A DNA stretch of 64,000 nucleotides, from contig JADKHM010000001.1 in assembly GCA_016721735.1 (NCBI GenBank), positions 1 to 64,000 on the forward strand, given 5' to 3'. The position numbers and the translations under genes were made by a program. Of this stretch, positions 44,504 through 53,657 are shown one piece after another; positions within the stretch are counted from its first letter, which is position 1, and every line of letters begins with the position of its first letter. Below the pieces are notes generated by a model. The model was given only the letters and a program-made list of their open reading frames with translations. It was not told where the DNA came from and ran no database searches. The stretch is from Flavobacterium sp. Lineage in GTDB: Bacteria; Bacteroidota; Bacteroidia; Flavobacteriales; Flavobacteriaceae.

Positions 44504-45388
44504 ATGGAAAATCAAAAAAGTAATTCAAATTTAAAAGCAGTCATTGCGATATTGGCGGTACTTCTTGTGGGAAGTTTAGTTTATATTTTCAAAATGACCT
44601 CTGACGCAAAAGCGTTGCAAACAGAATTGACCACGACTACGAGTGAGAAGGAATCTGTTATGAAAGACCTAGAAGCCTTGAAAACAAGGTATGATGCAGC
44701 AATTGCTGAGAACACTTCAATGTCTGACGAACTCATTGCAGAGCGCGAAAAGATTGTTAATTTGATGGCTGATTTGAAAAAATCTAAAGGTGATGTAGCT
44801 TCGATGTCGAAATACAAAAGCCAATATTTTGCACTTGAAGCAAAAATGAAAACGTTGATGCAGGAAAATGAAACATTGAAAAAAGACAATGCTGTTCTAA
44901 CCGTACAACGTGATAGTACAGTAACGGTTTTGGGTGAAGCTAGAAAGTATAACGAAGTTTTAGTTGGTCAAAATGAGGAATTATCAAAAACAGTAGAAAT
45001 TGCTCAAAAACTTTCTATTTCTAATTTGAAAACTGCTGCTTATAAATTAAGAAGCTCTGGAAAACAAATTGCTACAGAAAAAGCAAAAAAAGCAGATGTT
45101 TTGAAAATTAGTTTTACAATCAATGAAAACAAAGTAGCTAAACAAGGAGATAAAACTTACTACGTTCAAGTAATTGATAGCAAAAACAACGTTTTAGGTG
45201 AAAAGAAAACAGAGGCGTTTGGTTCAAATTCATTAACGTATAGTTTTACTTCAACTGTAAATTATGAAAATAAATCAGTCGATGTAACTCAAGATTTACC
45301 CGGTAAAGACTTTGAAAAAGGAACGTATTTTGTAAACGTATTTGATAAAGGGGAATTGGTTTCTAAATCTAGCTTTAGCTTGAAATAA
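44504..45388 (+). CDS. Membrane-anchored coiled-coil protein, unknown function
   Basis: A 294-residue protein with an N-terminal signal anchor (LKAVIAILAVLLVGSLVYIF, residues ~10-30), a coiled coil of about 150 residues (ALQTELTTTTSEKESVMKDL, SELIAEREKIVNLMADLKKS-like heptads) and a C-terminal beta domain (residues ~195-294, VLKISFTINENKVAKQGDK, TYFVNVFDKGELVSKSSFSLK). It is common in flavobacteria, with no function known to me. TATTTTTG at 44476-44483 is a plausible -7 element. It lies between the two histidine-degradation genes but on the opposite strand. Confidence 0.8.
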   Translation: MENQKSNSNLKAVIAILAVLLVGSLVYIFKMTSDAKALQTELTTTTSEKESVMKDLEALKTRYDAAIAENTSMSDELIAEREKIVNLMADLKKSKGDVASMSKYKSQYFALEAKMKTLMQENETLKKDNAVLTVQRDSTVTVLGEARKYNEVLVGQNEELSKTVEIAQKLSISNLKTAAYKLRSSGKQIATEKAKKADVLKISFTINENKVAKQGDKTYYVQVIDSKNNVLGEKKTEAFGSNSLTYSFTSTVNYENKSVDVTQDLPGKDFEKGTYFVNVFDKGELVSKSSFSLK

Positions 45389-45405
45389 GCAAGACCTCAG
45401 TAAAT

Positions 45406-45442
45406 AAAAAAAAGGGAATCCAAATTGGGTTCCCTTTTTTTT
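45406..45442. terminator. Bidirectional terminator between convergent genes
   Basis: AAAAAAAGGGAA and TTCCCTTTTTTTT pair across TCCAAATTGGG, ending two bases before the hutI stop codon on the other strand. Confidence 0.9.
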
Positions 45443-45443
45443 G

Positions 45444-46679
45444 TTATACAATTTGACCTTCAATTATAACTTGATCAATGAGATTGCTGCCAAAAGCGTA
45501 CGGCAATTGATAAATCGAAGGAATAGCTTTAGTGATGATCAAGTTCGCTTTCTTACCAACCGTAATACTTCCGTGAGTAGCAGATAAACCCATCGCATAA
45601 GCGCCGTTAATTGTCGCTGCATTTATAGCTTCTTCTGGTGTCATTTTCATCTTTATACACGCTGTAGCGATAACAAAATTCATATTTCCTGAAGGTGTAG
45701 AACCTGGATTGAAATCTGTCGCCAAAGCCAATGGCAATCCAGCCTTCATAATGTCACGAGCAGGTGTATACGGTATGCTCAAAAAATACGAACAAGACGG
45801 CAAAGCGACTGGCATGGTTTCAGTATTCTTTAGAACCTCGATGTCTTCCGGTAACATCAGTTCAAGATGATCAACGGAAAGTGCGTTATTTTTTACGCCT
45901 ACAGCAACACCTCCAATGGCATTAAATTGATTCACGTGAATCTTTGCAACCAAACCGTGTTTCAAACCAGCTTGCAAAATCTGATCGGTTTCTTCGACAG
46001 AAAAATAGCCAGATTCACAAAATACATCGATGTAATTCGCCAGTTTTTCAGCGGCAATTTTCGGTATCATTTCAGTTACAATCAAGTCTACATATGCTTG
46101 ATGATTTTCTTTGAATTCGACTGGAAAGGCATGAGCCCCTAAAAAAGTAGCTTTGATTGCAATCGGATAATCTTCTTTCAAACGTCGAACTACGCGCAGC
46201 ATTTTAATTTCATCCTCGACTGTAAGCCCGTAGCCTGATTTTATTTCTACAGCGCCCGTTCCCAAACGCATCACTTCCTCTAAGCGTCCTTTTGATTGTT
46301 GGTATAAATCTTCTTCAGAGGTATTTTGAAGTTTCTTGGCTGAGTTTAAAATGCCGCCTCCACGGTTGGCAATTTCTTCATAAGACAAACCATTAATTCT
46401 ATCCACGAATTCCTGTTCACGATTACCAGCATACACAATATGCGTATGACTGTCACACCATGTTGGCAACACCATTTTTTCGTAGGCATCGATCAGCTTT
46501 TCAGGATTGATTTCTGGACAATCTTCCATCGAACCAAAATCTTTGATGATATTATTTTCGATAAGCAAATATGCATTCTTAATACTTGGCAAAGTCGCCA
46601 TTGCTGCACCAGAAACTTTCGAGATGTTGATTTCTCTAACCTGAAATAGTTCTTTGATATTGATGATTAAAGTTTGCAT
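45444..46679 (-). CDS. hutI: Imidazolonepropionase
   Basis: A 411-residue amidohydrolase that opens 4-imidazolone-5-propanoate to formimidoyl-glutamate, the third step of histidine degradation. The metal site is clear: TWCDSHTHIVYAGNREQEF with the HxH pair near residue 78, HVNQFNAIGG, SVDHLELM and LATDFNPGST with the catalytic Asp. VEIKSGYGLTVEDEIKMLRV is a family-specific substrate segment. The length matches the family. Its product is the substrate of the enzyme at 43313-44410, although hutH and hutU are not in the window. Confidence 0.95.
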   Translation of the reverse strand: MQTLIINIKELFQVREINISKVSGAAMATLPSIKNAYLLIENNIIKDFGSMEDCPEINPEKLIDAYEKMVLPTWCDSHTHIVYAGNREQEFVDRINGLSYEEIANRGGGILNSAKKLQNTSEEDLYQQSKGRLEEVMRLGTGAVEIKSGYGLTVEDEIKMLRVVRRLKEDYPIAIKATFLGAHAFPVEFKENHQAYVDLIVTEMIPKIAAEKLANYIDVFCESGYFSVEETDQILQAGLKHGLVAKIHVNQFNAIGGVAVGVKNNALSVDHLELMLPEDIEVLKNTETMPVALPSCSYFLSIPYTPARDIMKAGLPLALATDFNPGSTPSGNMNFVIATACIKMKMTPEEAINAATINGAYAMGLSATHGSITVGKKANLIITKAIPSIYQLPYAFGSNLIDQVIIEGQIV

Positions 46680-46745
46680 TTTCGTTTTTTTGTAAATGTA
46701 AATTAGAATTTCAAAAACTCCTATCTTTAGAACAAATTATTCGCT

Positions 46746-47828
46746 ATGAAGAAAGTCAAATATAGTAAAGTTAAAAAAGTACAACCCAACTTTTTTGAAT
46801 ATACAGGCATTCATGTCACTGACCCAGTTGAGATGCAATTATTTGTCTATAATGACGCTGGATATGAAGAATACAAGAAGGTTTCGCTAGACAGAATTCA
46901 AAAGGAAATTGCGGATGAAAATCAAGTTGATGATGTAAAATGGTTGAATGTCCACGGTCTGCACGACGTCGAATTAATCAAGAAAATTGGTACTATGTTG
47001 GCAATTGAACCCTTTATCATCAGCGATATTCTTAATGTTGCCAGAAGAAGCAAGATGGAAGAGTTAGATCATGTATTGTTCTTTAGCATCAAATCGATAC
47101 TTCCGGGTGAAGACAATGATCACGTGCATGTCGAGCAAATTAGTTTCTTGCTCAAAGACAATTTGTTGGTTTCTTTTCAAGAAAAGAGAAGCGATTTTTT
47201 TACGCATATACGAGAACGAATCAAAACGCATAGCGGTGTCGTTCGCAAAAAGCGCAATGATTATTTGTTGTATTTATTGTTGGATTCTGTGATGGAGAAT
47301 TTTTATGTAACCATCGAGTTTTATGAGGACGTGATTGAATCTTTATTGACAGAATCTAAGTCAAGTGCTGACCCAAATGTTCTAGTGCACATAGAGAAGA
47401 ATCGGGAAGACTTGAATTTTCTGAAGCGTTCTATTTTACCACTGCGAGATACACTTTTCAATCTGAAGAGCGAACATGACGACGCAGATTATGATGGTAT
47501 TGAACGTTCGAACTATAATTTCTTTGCCCGTTTGCACCAAAAATCCTTAGAAATTCTAGAGCAAATAGAATATGATATGAATACTTTAGATAGCGCATCA
47601 AGCTTCTATTTTTCGTCGCAAAGTCAACGCATGAACGAAATCATGAAGATACTAACAGTCGTGTCGGTGTTCTTTATGCCATTGACATTTATCGTTGGGA
47701 TTTATGGAATGAATTTCGACGTCATGCCTGAATTGAGAAATCCGTACGGCTATTTTATTGTTTTGGGTGTAATGTTTTTGCTTGTTGTGGCGATGGTCGT
47801 GTACTTTAAGAAGAAAAAGTGGTTTTGA
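46746..47828 (+). CDS. corA: CorA-family magnesium/cobalt transporter
   Basis: A 360-residue pentameric channel for Mg2+ (and Co2+). A large cytoplasmic funnel (residues ~1-300) contains WLNVHGLHDVELIKKIG and the long helix HIEKNREDLNFLKRSILPLRDTL. Two C-terminal membrane helices follow, with the selectivity signature IYGMNFD between them (FFMPLTFIVGIYGMNF, then YFIVLGVMFLLVVAMVVYF). The C-terminus is basic (KKKKWF), as expected. The length is typical. It is single and convergent with nothing close. Confidence 0.95.
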   Translation: MKKVKYSKVKKVQPNFFEYTGIHVTDPVEMQLFVYNDAGYEEYKKVSLDRIQKEIADENQVDDVKWLNVHGLHDVELIKKIGTMLAIEPFIISDILNVARRSKMEELDHVLFFSIKSILPGEDNDHVHVEQISFLLKDNLLVSFQEKRSDFFTHIRERIKTHSGVVRKKRNDYLLYLLLDSVMENFYVTIEFYEDVIESLLTESKSSADPNVLVHIEKNREDLNFLKRSILPLRDTLFNLKSEHDDADYDGIERSNYNFFARLHQKSLEILEQIEYDMNTLDSASSFYFSSQSQRMNEIMKILTVVSVFFMPLTFIVGIYGMNFDVMPELRNPYGYFIVLGVMFLLVVAMVVYFKKKKWF

Positions 47829-47882
47829 TTATCGTTTTTTTTCAATTCATCCATCCAAATCTGCAATTGAGTAACTATTTAT

Positions 47883-47912
47883 TTTGTTGCGCTGTATACC
47901 AAGATACATTTG
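47883..47912 (+). promoter_or_regulatory. Putative promoter for the second TonB receptor
   Basis: TACATTTG at 47905-47912 fits TANNTTTG, with TTTG at 47883-47886 and an 18-base spacer. The ATG at 47931 leaves a short leader. Confidence 0.6.
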
Positions 47913-47930
47913 CTGCATAAAACAGTATTT

Positions 47931-50096
47931 ATGAAAACCATCTTCTTTACAATCACACTTTATTTCTTTACCCATTTTGTGCTTTCTCAAAACATAATTT
48001 CTGGAAATGTTATCGACAATAAAGGGAAACCAGTCGCTGGCGCAAACATCTATATCGACGGGACTTACGACGGGACGTCAAGTAATGAACAAGGAGCTTT
48101 TTCCTTTACTACAACAAGTACAGGCAACCAAACTTTAGTGGTTAGCTTCTTGATCTTTGAGACTTCTACTACTCTTATAGATGTAGCTAATTATAAAAAT
48201 CAAACCATCAAACTCCGAGAAAGTGTCACCGCATTAGACGCTGTAGTGGTTACCGCTGGAACTATGGAATCTGGAGATAAAGCAAGAGTTTCTGTTTTGA
48301 AACCGTTAGATATCGTTACTACTGCGGGTTCTGCAGGAAATATTATTGCAGCTTTACAAACCTTGCCGGGAACGAATAATGTTGGTGAAGATGGACGGTT
48401 ATTTGTTCGTGGCGGCGAAGCAGATGAAACTCAAACTTTTGTTGATGGCATCCGAGTGGCGCAACCTTACGGAGCATCAACCAATAATTTACCCACGCGC
48501 GGTAGATTTTCTCCGTTCTTGTTCAGTGGCATTTCATTCTCAACTGGTGGTTATTCCGCAGAATATGGGGAAGCACTTTCAAGTGTATTGCTACTAAATA
48601 CACAAGATGAGCCAGATCAAAATAAAACTGATATTTCACTAATGACTGTCGGATTGGGCGTCGGACATACACAAAAGTGGAAAAAGAGTTCTTTGAGTGT
48701 GAACACGGCTTACATCGATTTAGCGCCTTATCAAGTGGCAATTCCGCAAAACGTTGATTGGAATCGCCCGTTTCAGTCGATGTCGGGAGAATCGGTGTAT
48801 CGATATAATTTCAATAATGGTATTTTTAAATTGTACGCCGCTTTTGATGCTTCGCGCTTCGACTTAAATCAAGAGAGCATTAATAGGGTTGAGAAGACAA
48901 GAGTCAATCTGAATAATAATAATTTGTATCTCAATTCTTCTTACAAAGGGAATCTTTGGGGCAATTGGCAAATCACGACTGGTGCGAGTTTCGGTCTTGG
49001 GCAGAACAAAATCAAAATAGATAGCAACAATTTAGACAATACAGAAAACGCCGCGCACTTAAAATTCAAACTGAGAAAGAACTTTTCCGATCGCTTTAAA
49101 TTGTCTTTTGGAGCCGACTATTTTGTGACGCAGTTTGATGAAAAATACGCGGATTTTAATGCCATTGGATACGATTCAAATATTGCTGCCATATACTCGG
49201 AAGCAGATATTTTCTTTTCTAAGAAATTGGCGGCGAAAGTAGGGCTTCGCTTGTCGAATAATGATTTGTTAGATGAAACTGCGTTTTCGCCACGACTATC
49301 AATGGCATACAAAGTCGCAAAAAACAGTCAATTTTCGTTGGCTTACGGCGAATTCTCGCAATTGCCGAATGCCAATTATTTGAAATATGCGCAGTTTAAG
49401 CGTTTCGAAAGCGAAAAAGCAGCTCATTATATTTTGAATTTTCAATACAATAAGAACAAGAAAACATTTCGAGCAGAAGGTTATTACAAGGAATACAATA
49501 ATTTGGTAAAATACGATACAGAGAGTGCGGGCGTTGATTCCAATTACTCCAATAAAGGAACTGGTTTCGCCAAAGGGATTGATTTGTTTTGGAGAGACGG
49601 TTACACCATCAAAAACCTCGAATATTGGTTGTCTTATTCTTACATCGACACCGAACGCGACTACAAGAATTTTCCCAAGCAAGCGACGCCGAGTTTTGTA
49701 GCCGATCATACCATTTCGTTTGTCACCAAATATTGGATTTCAGATTGGAAGTCACAAATCGGATTCACACACAATTTCAGTACAGGAAGACCGTATGATA
49801 ACCCTAATGTAAGCGTGTCTGATGCGACAAAATTTATGAATGGTAAAACAAAATCCTTTAATAACTTAAGTTTCAATTGGGCGTATTTGTTGACACAACA
49901 GAAGATTTTGTACTTTTCAGTATCGAATGTCTTGGGAACACAAAATGTTTTTGGTTATGAATATGCTCAAAATCCAGACACAAACGATGTTTATAACCGT
50001 CGAGAGATTATTCCAGCCGCAGATCGATTTTTCTTTTTAGGTTTCTTTTGGACCATCAGCGATAATAAGAAAGACAACCAACTTAAGAATCTATAA
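47931..50096 (+). CDS. TonB-dependent receptor with carboxypeptidase-like prefix
   Basis: A 721-residue outer-membrane receptor from the ATG at 47931 (signal peptide MKTIFFTITLYFFTHFVLSQ). Residues ~22-100 are a carboxypeptidase D regulatory-like domain (ISGNVIDNKGKPVAGANIYI, SNEQGAFSFTTT), common before Bacteroidetes receptors. The plug follows (VLKPLDIVTTAGSAGNIIAAL, RLFVRGGEADETQTFVDGIR, GYSAEYGEALSSVLLL), then the barrel. It has no SusD partner. The ligand is unknown. The product resembles the PG_1414/CirA-like receptors widespread in flavobacteria. Confidence 0.9.
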   Translation: MKTIFFTITLYFFTHFVLSQNIISGNVIDNKGKPVAGANIYIDGTYDGTSSNEQGAFSFTTTSTGNQTLVVSFLIFETSTTLIDVANYKNQTIKLRESVTALDAVVVTAGTMESGDKARVSVLKPLDIVTTAGSAGNIIAALQTLPGTNNVGEDGRLFVRGGEADETQTFVDGIRVAQPYGASTNNLPTRGRFSPFLFSGISFSTGGYSAEYGEALSSVLLLNTQDEPDQNKTDISLMTVGLGVGHTQKWKKSSLSVNTAYIDLAPYQVAIPQNVDWNRPFQSMSGESVYRYNFNNGIFKLYAAFDASRFDLNQESINRVEKTRVNLNNNNLYLNSSYKGNLWGNWQITTGASFGLGQNKIKIDSNNLDNTENAAHLKFKLRKNFSDRFKLSFGADYFVTQFDEKYADFNAIGYDSNIAAIYSEADIFFSKKLAAKVGLRLSNNDLLDETAFSPRLSMAYKVAKNSQFSLAYGEFSQLPNANYLKYAQFKRFESEKAAHYILNFQYNKNKKTFRAEGYYKEYNNLVKYDTESAGVDSNYSNKGTGFAKGIDLFWRDGYTIKNLEYWLSYSYIDTERDYKNFPKQATPSFVADHTISFVTKYWISDWKSQIGFTHNFSTGRPYDNPNVSVSDATKFMNGKTKSFNNLSFNWAYLLTQQKILYFSVSNVLGTQNVFGYEYAQNPDTNDVYNRREIIPAADRFFFLGFFWTISDNKKDNQLKNL

Positions 50097-50144
50097 AACG
50101 CCATACAATTCATCCGTAAATTACAACAATTCAGTAAGTTTAAG

Positions 50145-50175
50145 TTGAACAAGAACGCGATGGAACTTAGATTTG
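50145..50175 (+). promoter_or_regulatory. Putative promoter of the TPR/kinase/LytTR operon
   Basis: TAGATTTG at 50168-50175 is an exact -7 element, with TTG at 50145-50147 and a 20-base spacer, about 38 bases before the first ATG of the operon. Confidence 0.6.
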
Positions 50176-50213
50176 TACTATAAATTTCAACTAATTAATT
50201 AAATTAAAATATC

Positions 50214-50840
50214 ATGAAAAAACTAATCTTATTTGCAGCAATTATTATGACAAGCTTGACTCAAGCACAACAAGGTCGATTTGAAGAAGGTATGGGAAAA
50301 GCCATGCAATTGTGGGGAGAAGGTAAAGCTACAGAAGCTTCCGACTTATTTGAGCGAATTGCCTCAGCCGAGAAAAACAATTGGCTTCCGAATTATTATG
50401 TGGCATTAGTAAATACGACTTCTTCCTTCCAAACGCGAGATAAAGAAAAAGTAAGTGCATTGTTGAATAAAGCCCAAAACGCATTAGATATCGAGATGGT
50501 TAAAGATCCGAACAATGCAGAATTATTGGTAATGCAAGCGATGATCGACACAGGTTGGGTGGTTTATGATCCGATGACCAACGGAATGAAATTGTCAGGG
50601 AAGATTATGGAAACGTATGGTAAAGCTTTAGCCATCGCTCCGGAAAATCCAAGAGCTGTTTTTGGAAAAGCTGAATACGAAATAGGAGGAGCGAAGTACT
50701 TCGGAACAGATATTAAGCCGATGTGTGCAGAAATTGATCGGTCTATCGACTTGTTTGCGAAATTCAAACCGGCAACACCATTTTCTCCAAATTGGGGCTT
50801 AGATAGAGCGATTGAAGCTCAGAAAGAATGCAAAAAATAA
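50214..50840 (+). CDS. Exported TPR-like protein
   Basis: A 208-residue periplasmic protein with a signal peptide (MKKLILFAAIIMTSLTQAQ) and helical repeats in TPR rhythm (KAMQLWGEGKATEASDLFERIA, LLNKAQNALDIEMVKDPNNAELL, YGKALAIAPENPRAVFGKAEYEI). No enzymatic motif is seen. It is the first gene of an apparent five-gene transcript with the LytS-type kinase 15 bases downstream, so it may be a sensory or scaffold partner of that system (inference). Confidence 0.75.
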   Translation: MKKLILFAAIIMTSLTQAQQGRFEEGMGKAMQLWGEGKATEASDLFERIASAEKNNWLPNYYVALVNTTSSFQTRDKEKVSALLNKAQNALDIEMVKDPNNAELLVMQAMIDTGWVVYDPMTNGMKLSGKIMETYGKALAIAPENPRAVFGKAEYEIGGAKYFGTDIKPMCAEIDRSIDLFAKFKPATPFSPNWGLDRAIEAQKECKK

Positions 50841-50855
50841 CAAGAAACGCTACTT

Positions 50856-52202
50856 ATGAGTATAGCCAAAAGTTTGATTCGGGAACTCCCAAGAGGAATA
50901 TTTATTTCGCTGCTGATATTTGTCGTGCTCTTTGTTATCAGAGTAATCACTGGCAACGCGGTTAGTTTCGATGCTAGTTTAGCAATCCAGTTTGGTTATG
51001 TAATGCTGTATTCAATGTCTTTGTATACTGCCAATGCGGGTTTGTTTGTTTATTTGGATTCGATATTCGTCGATGATAGATTTACAAAAAAGCGATTGAT
51101 TATAGGTTTTTTATCGTCGTTTCTGATTTCCGTGTTGATTATCTTCTTGCTCAGAATTTTCGAAGATGTAGTTGTCGAAGGAAGTTCATATAGTCAATTC
51201 ATTCAAAGAGAAAATACAGCCAATTATTTGGTTGCGATTATAATCACGTTTATTGTCACATTGGCCTTCCATGCATTTTATTTTTATAAAGCGTATAACG
51301 AGAATAAGGTCAAAGAACAAAAAGTAATTGCCAGAACAGCCAATGCGCAGTTCGAAAGTTTAAAGAATCAGATTGATCCTCATTTTCTATTCAATAGTTT
51401 GAATGTTTTGAGTTCATTGATCGAGGAAAATCCAGAAAACGCACAACGTTTTACAACATCGCTCTCCAAAATATACCGATATGTATTGGAGCAAAAAGAC
51501 AAAGAATTGGTTCCATTGGAAGAGGAATTAGCGTTTGCGAAAACGTATATGAATTTGTTGAAAATGCGTTTTGAGAATAGCATCAGTTACGAATTGCCCG
51601 AGAACTATGATTTTCCGGAAGCGAAAGTAGTGCCGTTGTCATTGCAACTTTTGCTAGAGAATACCATCAAGCACAATGTGGCCAGTGAGCAAAAACCTTT
51701 GCATATCAAAATATATTTAGAAGACAATTATCTGATTGTAGAAAATAATCTTCAAAAGAAAGAAGTATTGCAAGACCGACGCGGCGTTGGAATACAGAAT
51801 ATTGTTGATCGTTATGCGATAATTTCCGAGAGAAAAGTGCTCATAGAAGAAGGCATCGAATTCTTCAAAATCAAAATTCCAATATTAACAAAACAAATAG
51901 TAACTATGGAAACACACGCTATTTTTAATGAAAATACAGCTTATTTGAAGGCAAAGGAACGTGTAGAGAAGTTGAAAGGCTTTTACGGCAATTTGATTTC
52001 TTACTGTTGTGTCATTCCGATTCTAATCATTATCAATGTGACCATTGGCGGTTTTCAGTGGTTTTGGTTCCCGATGATGGGCTGGGGAATGGGCGTTAGT
52101 TTTCATGCCTTTGATACGTTTGGCTACGGAAAATCGTGGGAAGACAAGAAAATCAAACAAATACTAGATAAGGAAAATTCGTCTAACGCAAAATGGAATT
52201 AG
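50856..52202 (+). CDS. LytS-type sensor histidine kinase fused to a 2TM domain
   Basis: A 448-residue membrane kinase. Four N-terminal membrane helices fill residues ~15-145. The His_kinase core follows: QIDPHFLFNSLNVLSSLIEE with the phospho-acceptor His near residue 175, then PLSLQLLLENTIKHN (N box) and GVGIQNIVDRY (G box). From about residue 345 a second unit begins (KAKERVEKLKGFYGNLISY ... FDTFGYGKSWEDKKIKQIL): a 2TM domain like those of the two small genes that follow. Typical LytS proteins lack this tail. The cognate regulator is at 52820-53575. Confidence 0.9.
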   Translation: MSIAKSLIRELPRGIFISLLIFVVLFVIRVITGNAVSFDASLAIQFGYVMLYSMSLYTANAGLFVYLDSIFVDDRFTKKRLIIGFLSSFLISVLIIFLLRIFEDVVVEGSSYSQFIQRENTANYLVAIIITFIVTLAFHAFYFYKAYNENKVKEQKVIARTANAQFESLKNQIDPHFLFNSLNVLSSLIEENPENAQRFTTSLSKIYRYVLEQKDKELVPLEEELAFAKTYMNLLKMRFENSISYELPENYDFPEAKVVPLSLQLLLENTIKHNVASEQKPLHIKIYLEDNYLIVENNLQKKEVLQDRRGVGIQNIVDRYAIISERKVLIEEGIEFFKIKIPILTKQIVTMETHAIFNENTAYLKAKERVEKLKGFYGNLISYCCVIPILIIINVTIGGFQWFWFPMMGWGMGVSFHAFDTFGYGKSWEDKKIKQILDKENSSNAKWN

Positions 52203-52204
52203 TC

Positions 52205-52501
52205 ATGGAACCATCAGAATACGAAAAATACCAAAGAGCAAAAGCGCAAGTCAAAGAAATTAAAGGCTTCTACAGTCACTTGTCTTCATACGTTATTGTA
52301 ATTGCAATTTTGATTTACATTAATTTAAAATATAGCCCAGAATATTTGTGGTTTCTTTGGACGCTTATCTGTTGGGGAATTGGAGTCTTATTTCATGCCA
52401 TGCGGGTATTTAATTGGTTTCCATTTCTAAACAAAGAATGGGAGGAAAGAAAAATTAGACAGTTCATGGAAGAAGACAAAAACAAAAGCAAATTCGAATA
52501 A
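52205..52501 (+). CDS. 2TM domain protein
   Basis: A 98-residue protein built of one 2TM domain: a charged helix (SEYEKYQRAKAQVKEIKGFY), two membrane helices (HLSSYVIVIAILIYINLKY and LWFLWTLICWGIGVLFHAM) and a basic tail with WEERKIRQFME. An ATG at 52193 would overlap the kinase by 10 bases. 52205 is chosen because the aligned start of the sister genes lies there. Its position between the kinase and its regulator suggests a signalling role (inference). Confidence 0.85.
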   Translation: MEPSEYEKYQRAKAQVKEIKGFYSHLSSYVIVIAILIYINLKYSPEYLWFLWTLICWGIGVLFHAMRVFNWFPFLNKEWEERKIRQFMEEDKNKSKFE

Positions 52502-52503
52502 TT

Positions 52504-52812
52504 ATGGAAAATTTAGACGAAATTCGATATCAAGAAGCACTAAAAAGAGTCAAAAAAGTAAGAGGTTTTTATACACATTTGGTTGTTTTTGTGGTCATCA
52601 ATAGCATGATTCTCATTGCTAATTACCAAGAATTGGAGGCCAATGAAAGCTTTTTCCAATTTCGAATGTTTTCTACATTTTTATTTTGGGGAATTGGATT
52701 GCTTGCTCATGGACTTTCAGTTTTCTTACCGTCTATTGTTCTAGGTAAAGACTGGGAAGAAAAGAAGATTAAAGAATTGATGGATAAAGGGAAACACAAC
52801 AAATGGAAATAA
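52504..52812 (+). CDS. 2TM domain protein
   Basis: A 102-residue paralogue of the preceding gene: MENLDEIRYQEALKRVKKVR, then GFYTHLVVFVVINSMILIANY, a second helix (TFLFWGIGLLAHGLSVFLP) and the tail WEEKKIKELMDKGKHNKWK. It starts 2 bases after the previous stop and ends 7 bases before the regulator. Three 2TM units in a row (one fused, two free) imply local duplication. Confidence 0.85.
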   Translation: MENLDEIRYQEALKRVKKVRGFYTHLVVFVVINSMILIANYQELEANESFFQFRMFSTFLFWGIGLLAHGLSVFLPSIVLGKDWEEKKIKELMDKGKHNKWK

Positions 52813-52819
52813 TCTACTT

Positions 52820-53575
52820 ATGAATATCATCATCATCGAAGACGAAAAGCCAGCCGCAAGATTGCTGCAACGGAAAGTTGAAAAGTTAGGGTTGCAAATT
52901 ACTACCCTGCTACATTCAGTGGATGAATCAATCCATTGGTTTCAAAATAATCCGCATCCCGATCTGATTTTCTTAGATATCCAATTGTCTGACGGCTTGT
53001 CCTTTGAAATTTTTGAGAACATCGAAATATCAAGCGCCGTAATCTTTACGACCGCGTATGATGAATATGCGTTACGTGCCTTTAAACTGAATAGCATTGA
53101 CTATTTGTTGAAACCCATCGACGAAGATGACTTAGCGACGGCCATCAATAAATTCAAACAAAGAACGAGCAGTGCTCCCAATTTGTCGCTCGATTTTGAC
53201 ATGATCAAGAGGATGTTGGTAAATCCACTTGAAAAATCTTTTAAGAAGCGTTTTACTATCAAAATGGGGCAACAACTCAAGATGATAAACATCGATGAGG
53301 TGGAATGTTTTTTCAGCGAAAACAAAGGAACCTACTTGCATACTTTTGACAATCGAAACTATCTTTTAGATTCCACTTTGGAGCAGTTGGAAACCGAACT
53401 TGATCCACAAAATTTCTTTAGAGTGAGTCGAAAATTTATCATTCCAATGAAGGGAATTAAAGAGATTCAACTGCATAGTAACTCTCGTTTGAAAGTAATT
53501 TTACCTTCGTACAAAGACGATGAAGTCATCGTAAGTCGTGAGAAAGTTACTGATTTCAAAACTTGGATTGGTTAA
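52820..53575 (+). CDS. LytTR-family response regulator
   Basis: A 251-residue regulator. The receiver domain (residues 1-120) has the acidic pair in IIEDEKPAARLL, the phosphorylation site Asp53 in PDLIFLDIQLSDG and the Lys in SIDYLLKPID. The LytTR DNA-binding domain (residues ~145-250) shows FSENKGTYLHTFDNRNYLLD and FFRVSRKFIIPM. It should bind direct repeats in promoters under control of the LytS-type kinase two genes upstream. It is the last gene of the operon. Confidence 0.95.
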   Translation: MNIIIIEDEKPAARLLQRKVEKLGLQITTLLHSVDESIHWFQNNPHPDLIFLDIQLSDGLSFEIFENIEISSAVIFTTAYDEYALRAFKLNSIDYLLKPIDEDDLATAINKFKQRTSSAPNLSLDFDMIKRMLVNPLEKSFKKRFTIKMGQQLKMINIDEVECFFSENKGTYLHTFDNRNYLLDSTLEQLETELDPQNFFRVSRKFIIPMKGIKEIQLHSNSRLKVILPSYKDDEVIVSREKVTDFKTWIG

Positions 53576-53591
53576 TTTTTTACTTTATTAA

Positions 53592-53628
53592 TACAGTCAA
53601 ATAAAGTTTTTTAAAACACTTGACTGTA
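53592..53628. terminator. Inverted repeat between convergent genes
   Basis: TACAGTCAA at 53592-53600 and TTGACTGTA at 53620-53628 form a nine-base stem with an AT-rich loop. No clear U-tract follows, so its use as a terminator is uncertain. Confidence 0.5.
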
Positions 53629-53657
53629 GTTATTTAAGTATTTAGTATAGATTATTT

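Noticed and set aside
43313..46679. Complete histidine utilisation operon
   Set aside because: Only the imidazolonepropionase and formimidoylglutamase genes are present, separated by an opposite-strand gene; hutH and hutU are absent here.
53592..53628. LytTR regulator binding site
   Set aside because: The palindrome sits between two convergent gene ends, not in a promoter, and LytTR sites are usually direct repeats.
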